DNA from: CAZAQB01 sp964487155
GTDB taxonomy: Bacteria > Pseudomonadota > Gammaproteobacteria > Nitrococcales > Nitrococcaceae
Assembly (NCBI GenBank): GCA_964487155.1
Contig: CAZAQB010000136.1
Location: 1-8,992, forward strand
DNA: 8,992 bases
Direction: 5' to 3'
The position numbers were made by a program, and so were the translations under genes. Below are positions 5,231 to 8,992 of the stretch, one piece after another. Numbering within the stretch: position 1 is the stretch's first letter; each line of letters begins with the position of its first letter. The notes under the pieces were generated by a model. The model was given only the letters and a program-made list of their open reading frames with translations, searched no databases and was not told the origin of the DNA.

Positions 5231-5253
5231 GGCAGGTTTCTTCGCAACCTGCC
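5231..5253 (-). repeat. Stem-loop D, inverted partner of stem-loop B
   Basis: A perfect 8-bp stem GGCAGGTT/AACCTGCC (5231-5238, 5246-5253) around TCTTCGC, which is the reverse complement of the loop GCGAAGA at 5137-5143. It lies 76 bp before the stop of the response regulator gene in transcription terms (beyond its end on the minus strand). It could act as a terminator, but no U-run is present. Confidence 0.65.
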
Positions 5254-5328
5254 CTACGGCGGGCTGCAGCCGGCCTCGGGTGGCTTCCCGACGCCCCGAT
5301 CCGACGGCTCTGGTTCGGGTCACACCCG

Positions 5329-6671
<1,343 letters not shown>

Positions 6672-6675
<4 letters not shown>

Positions 6676-8120
6676 GCGGCCATCTCCAGCAGCGGCACCC
6701 GCACCGTGAAGCGGGTCCAGCCCGGCTCGCTGGCCACCTGCACATCGCCGCGGAGCTGACGCACGATCTGGTAGGTGACCCACAGCCCCAGGCCGGAGCC
6801 GCCCTCGCGCTGCCCCACGAACGGCTCGAACAGCCGCTCCAGGTCCTCGGCCGGGATCGCCTCGCCGTCGTTTTCCACCTGCAGCACCAGCAGGTGTTCG
6901 CGCACCACCACGGTGCAGCTCACCCGCCCCCCGTGGCCGGCGGCCTGCACGGCATTGAGGCACAGGTTGATCAGCACCTGGCGCAGCGGCGTGGACGGCA
7001 GCGGCACCGCGCGCGGCAGGGCGTTGTGCCAGTCGAGGGTGATGTTGCGGCGCTGGAGTTCCGACTGCACCAGGGTGCGCACATCTTCCAGATCGTGCTC
7101 GGCCAGCGGGTGGGACTCGGCCCGGGCCTCCACCAGCAGGGCCGAGACCGTATCCCGGATCTGCGCCAGCCCCCGCTCCAGCAGCGAGACCGTGCGCTCG
7201 GTTACCGGGTCCGAGGGGCCGTGGCGCCGGAAGGTATTGAGGGCGTTGAACATGCCGCCCAGGGGATTGTTGATCTCATGGGCCACGCCGGCGGCCACGC
7301 GACCTACCGCGGCGAGGCGATCAGACACCACCATCTGATGTTCCAGGGCCTGCTTCTGGGCCAGCTCGTCGAGCATGTGGCGGAACTGGCGGGTCAGCTC
7401 GCCGATCTCGTCGCCACCGGCGTCCGGAAGCTGCTCGATTTCGTCGGCGCGGCCGCGGCCCACCTGGGCCATACCGCTGGCAAGCTGGGTCAGCGGCTGC
7501 ACCGTGCGATCCCCGATATACCAGCCGATGGGCAGCAGCACCGCCATCACCGCCAGAGTGGAAAGCGCCACGCCGCTCGCCAGATCCAGCAACTGGGGCA
7601 CGAAGATATGCTTGGGATAGCGCATCACCAGATTGCCCAGCACCAGGCCGTCGTCCACCACCGGCAGCACCACGTACAGGTGCTCGTACCCGGGCTGCTC
7701 GTAGAGGTAGGGCTCCAGCGCAGCGCCCCGGATGAGATCCCGTTCCAGTCGCGCAAGCTCCGGGCCCAATTCCCCGGGCCGGCCCTGAACCGGATACTTG
7801 CGCGGCCGGCTGGACGCGTAGATCCGGTTCCCTTCATCCAGAAGGATCAGCACGCGCTCCTGGGCGTGGTCCACCGGAGCGGCCGCCTTCAGCACCTCGT
7901 AGGCCCGCCACAGGTCATCGTGCTTGAGCGCCGTCACAAGGGTGCTGCCGAGCGCCTGGCCCAGCTCCACCGAGCGGCCGTACAGCTCGTCGCGAAGATC
8001 CCCCCAGGATCGCCAGATCAGCACACAGGCCACCACCGAGGCGGTCACCAGAATGACCAGGCTGACGTTCAGCGGCACCTTGAAGCGGTAGCTGAGATCA
8101 CTGGGACCGCGCCAGATCAT
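6672..8120 (-). CDS. Two-TM sensor histidine kinase (AioS/ArxS-like)
   Basis: A 482-residue inner-membrane kinase. TM1 is about residues 15-36 and TM2 about 183-202, enclosing a 145-residue periplasmic domain of single-Cache-like size without cysteines. HAMP follows (204-258). The dimerisation/phospho-acceptor motif is VAAGVAHEINNPLGG with H281. The ATPase domain has the N box INLCLNA (N385, N389), G1 VENDGEAIP (D418) and G2 GSGLGLWVTYQI. The ATG at 8118-8120 is chosen: GGAG lies seven bases upstream, and it overlaps the end of the binding-protein gene by 23 bp. An ATG at 8151-8153 would lengthen the overlap. Its gene order between the secreted binding protein and the sigma-54 regulator suggests that the ligand-loaded binding protein contacts the periplasmic domain, as proposed for AioX-AioS; the ligand is inferred. 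Confidence 0.95.
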
Positions 8121-8970
8121 CGCCCTTCTCCAGTTCTTGCCAGTGGGCGGCAATGCCCTGGTACCAGCCGGGCTCGCCGGGGACGAATCCGTCCAGGTTC
8201 AGGCGCTCCAGCAGGCGCCGGCCCTCCTCGGTTTCCGCCATGCCCAGCAGCGCCTCCCGCAGCCGCTGGAAGCGGGCCGGCTCCAGTGCCCGTAGGGCCA
8301 CCAAGGGCGGGAATCCGAAACGCTCGGAACGCGCCACCACGCGGGTGCGAGCCTGGAGCTCCGGGGCGACCCGCCCCAGGGTCTCCCACACATAGCCGTC
8401 CACCGCGCCGGCATCCGCCAGCCCGTCGGCCACCGCCTGCACGACGTTGCGGTGGCTCCAGGTGAAGAAGCTGCGCCCGAAATGGCGCCGCGGCTGCAGC
8501 CCCAACTCCCGCAGCCGCACCTGGGGCACCAGCCAGCCGGAATTGGAATCCGGGTCGGAGTAGGCGAATACCGCCCCTTCCAGGTCCCGCCAGCCATCGG
8601 TTGCCCGATCCCGGTCAGGGACGATCAGGTAGGAGCGGTAGAAGGGCGCGCCCTGGAACAGGGGCACGGCCAGCAGCCGCAACTCGCCGGCATGGCGCAC
8701 GAAGGGGAAACCGCAGGTCCAGGCGGCATCCAGCCGGCCCTCCAGCAGCAGCTCACTGATCTCCCGGTAGGTCTGGCGCTGAACGAAGGTCACCGGCACG
8801 CCGAGCCGCTGCCCCAGGTAGGCCTGCCAGCGCTTGAGAAAAGAGGCCTGATCGTCGAGGAAAACCGGGGTCAACCCGATCCGGATACCTTCGGTGCCGG
8901 TCGCCGGCACCGCACCGGCGCCGGCCAGCCCGAACAGCAGCACCAGTGCCATTGCCCGCCAATGCGCCAT
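8098..8970 (-). CDS. Periplasmic PhnD-like substrate-binding protein, probable sensory component (AioX/ArxX-like)
   Basis: A 290-residue protein of the phosphate/phosphonate-binding PhnD-like family (PF12974 type). It starts with a signal peptide (hydrophobic ALVLLFGLAGAGA, likely cleavage near residues 20-26). The mature start GIRIGLTPVFLDDQ, the segment GRLDAAWTCGFPFVRH, the ISELLLEGRLD motif and AYSDPDSNSGWLVPQ near the middle are family features. There is one cysteine, C86, in the WTCGFPF segment that lines the ligand cleft in relatives. No ABC permease or ATPase gene is nearby; a kinase and a sigma-54 regulator follow directly, so the protein probably serves sensing rather than import. 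In AioX an essential cysteine binds As(III), hence the proposed role. ATG at 8968-8970 has GAGG six bases upstream; the ATG for M7 is an alternative. Phosphite or another oxyanion as ligand cannot be excluded. Confidence 0.92.
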   Translation of the reverse strand: MAHWRAMALVLLFGLAGAGAVPATGTEGIRIGLTPVFLDDQASFLKRWQAYLGQRLGVPVTFVQRQTYREISELLLEGRLDAAWTCGFPFVRHAGELRLLAVPLFQGAPFYRSYLIVPDRDRATDGWRDLEGAVFAYSDPDSNSGWLVPQVRLRELGLQPRRHFGRSFFTWSHRNVVQAVADGLADAGAVDGYVWETLGRVAPELQARTRVVARSERFGFPPLVALRALEPARFQRLREALLGMAETEEGRRLLERLNLDGFVPGEPGWYQGIAAHWQELEKGDDLARSQ

Positions 8971-8992
8971 GCTTCACCTCAGCCCAGCCTGG

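Larger units (their letters stand above)
4989..5328. other. 340-bp convergent intergenic region rich in inverted repeats
   Basis: This gap lies between the ends of the plus-strand sigma gene and the minus-strand response regulator gene. No credible gene is seen on either strand. It holds a REP-like palindrome (5007-5036), GC-rich short repeats (5062-5087, including GGGGC/GCCCC pairs), a small hairpin GGTAT/ATACC (5100-5117), two inverted-orientation stem-loops with the same loop (5129-5151 and 5231-5253) and a bulged hairpin (5157-5183). Any of the stem-loops could stop transcription coming from either side. Confidence 0.7.

Noticed and set aside
5230..5246. TGGCAGGTTTCTTCGCA as a sigma-54 promoter for the NtrC-type regulator
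   Set aside because: The spacing between the GG and GC elements is 11 rather than 10 bases, no gene starts downstream, and the sequence is fully explained by the stem-loop.
5129..5253. Integron attC or CRISPR repeat interpretation of the paired hairpins
   Set aside because: Arms are in the wrong order for attC (GTT inside, AAC after the loop), there is no integrase, and there are only two copies in opposite orientation with no spacers.
6894..8465. 523-codon plus-strand open frame opposite the kinase and binding protein
   Set aside because: A mirror of the GC-rich kinase coding sequence, rich in His and Gln repeats, with no recognisable fold.

Overview
The window is GC-rich, almost fully coding DNA with GTG starts, 1-4 bp gene overlaps and a sigma-54 regulator. 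It suggests a gammaproteobacterium. The combination of an ars operon with an arsenite-type X-S-R sensor system would fit an Ectothiorhodospiraceae-like (Chromatiales) lineage, but that placement is inference, as no rRNA or marker gene is present.

Layout, left to right. (1) 34-2309, minus strand: a compact arsenic resistance operon transcribed arsR -> arsC (thioredoxin type) -> acr3 (arsenite efflux) -> a small CC-motif protein. It has a clear promoter with an overlapping ATATATG-N6-CATATAT operator (2337-2364). (2) 2590-3774, minus: an acetyl-CoA acetyltransferase (thiolase) with complete active-site residues. (3) 3847-4337, minus: a GCxxC mini-thioredoxin preceded by what looks like the decayed N-terminus of an ArsP/DUF318-type permease, interrupted by an in-frame TAG. 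(4) 4464-4988, plus: a SigZ-like ECF sigma factor, divergent from the permease remnant. (5) 4989-5328: a 340-bp convergent intergenic block with a REP-like palindrome and several stem-loops, two of which form an inverted pair sharing the loop GCGAAGA. (6) 5329-8970, minus: a three-gene sensory operon made of a secreted PhnD-like binding protein, a two-TM histidine kinase and a sigma-54-dependent response regulator.

Working together: arsenate is reduced by ArsC with thioredoxin-type electrons, arsenite is exported by Acr3, and ArsR senses As(III). The binding protein-kinase-NtrC-type regulator order and architecture match AioXSR/ArxXSR, the periplasmic As(III)-sensing systems that activate arsenite oxidase (aio or arx) operons from sigma-54 promoters. 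The binding protein has a single cysteine placed in the ligand-binding region, and the neighbourhood is arsenic-related. The predicted target operon is not in this window; it would most likely lie just beyond the right edge. Both the sensor assignment and the missing target operon are inferences that flanking sequence would test.
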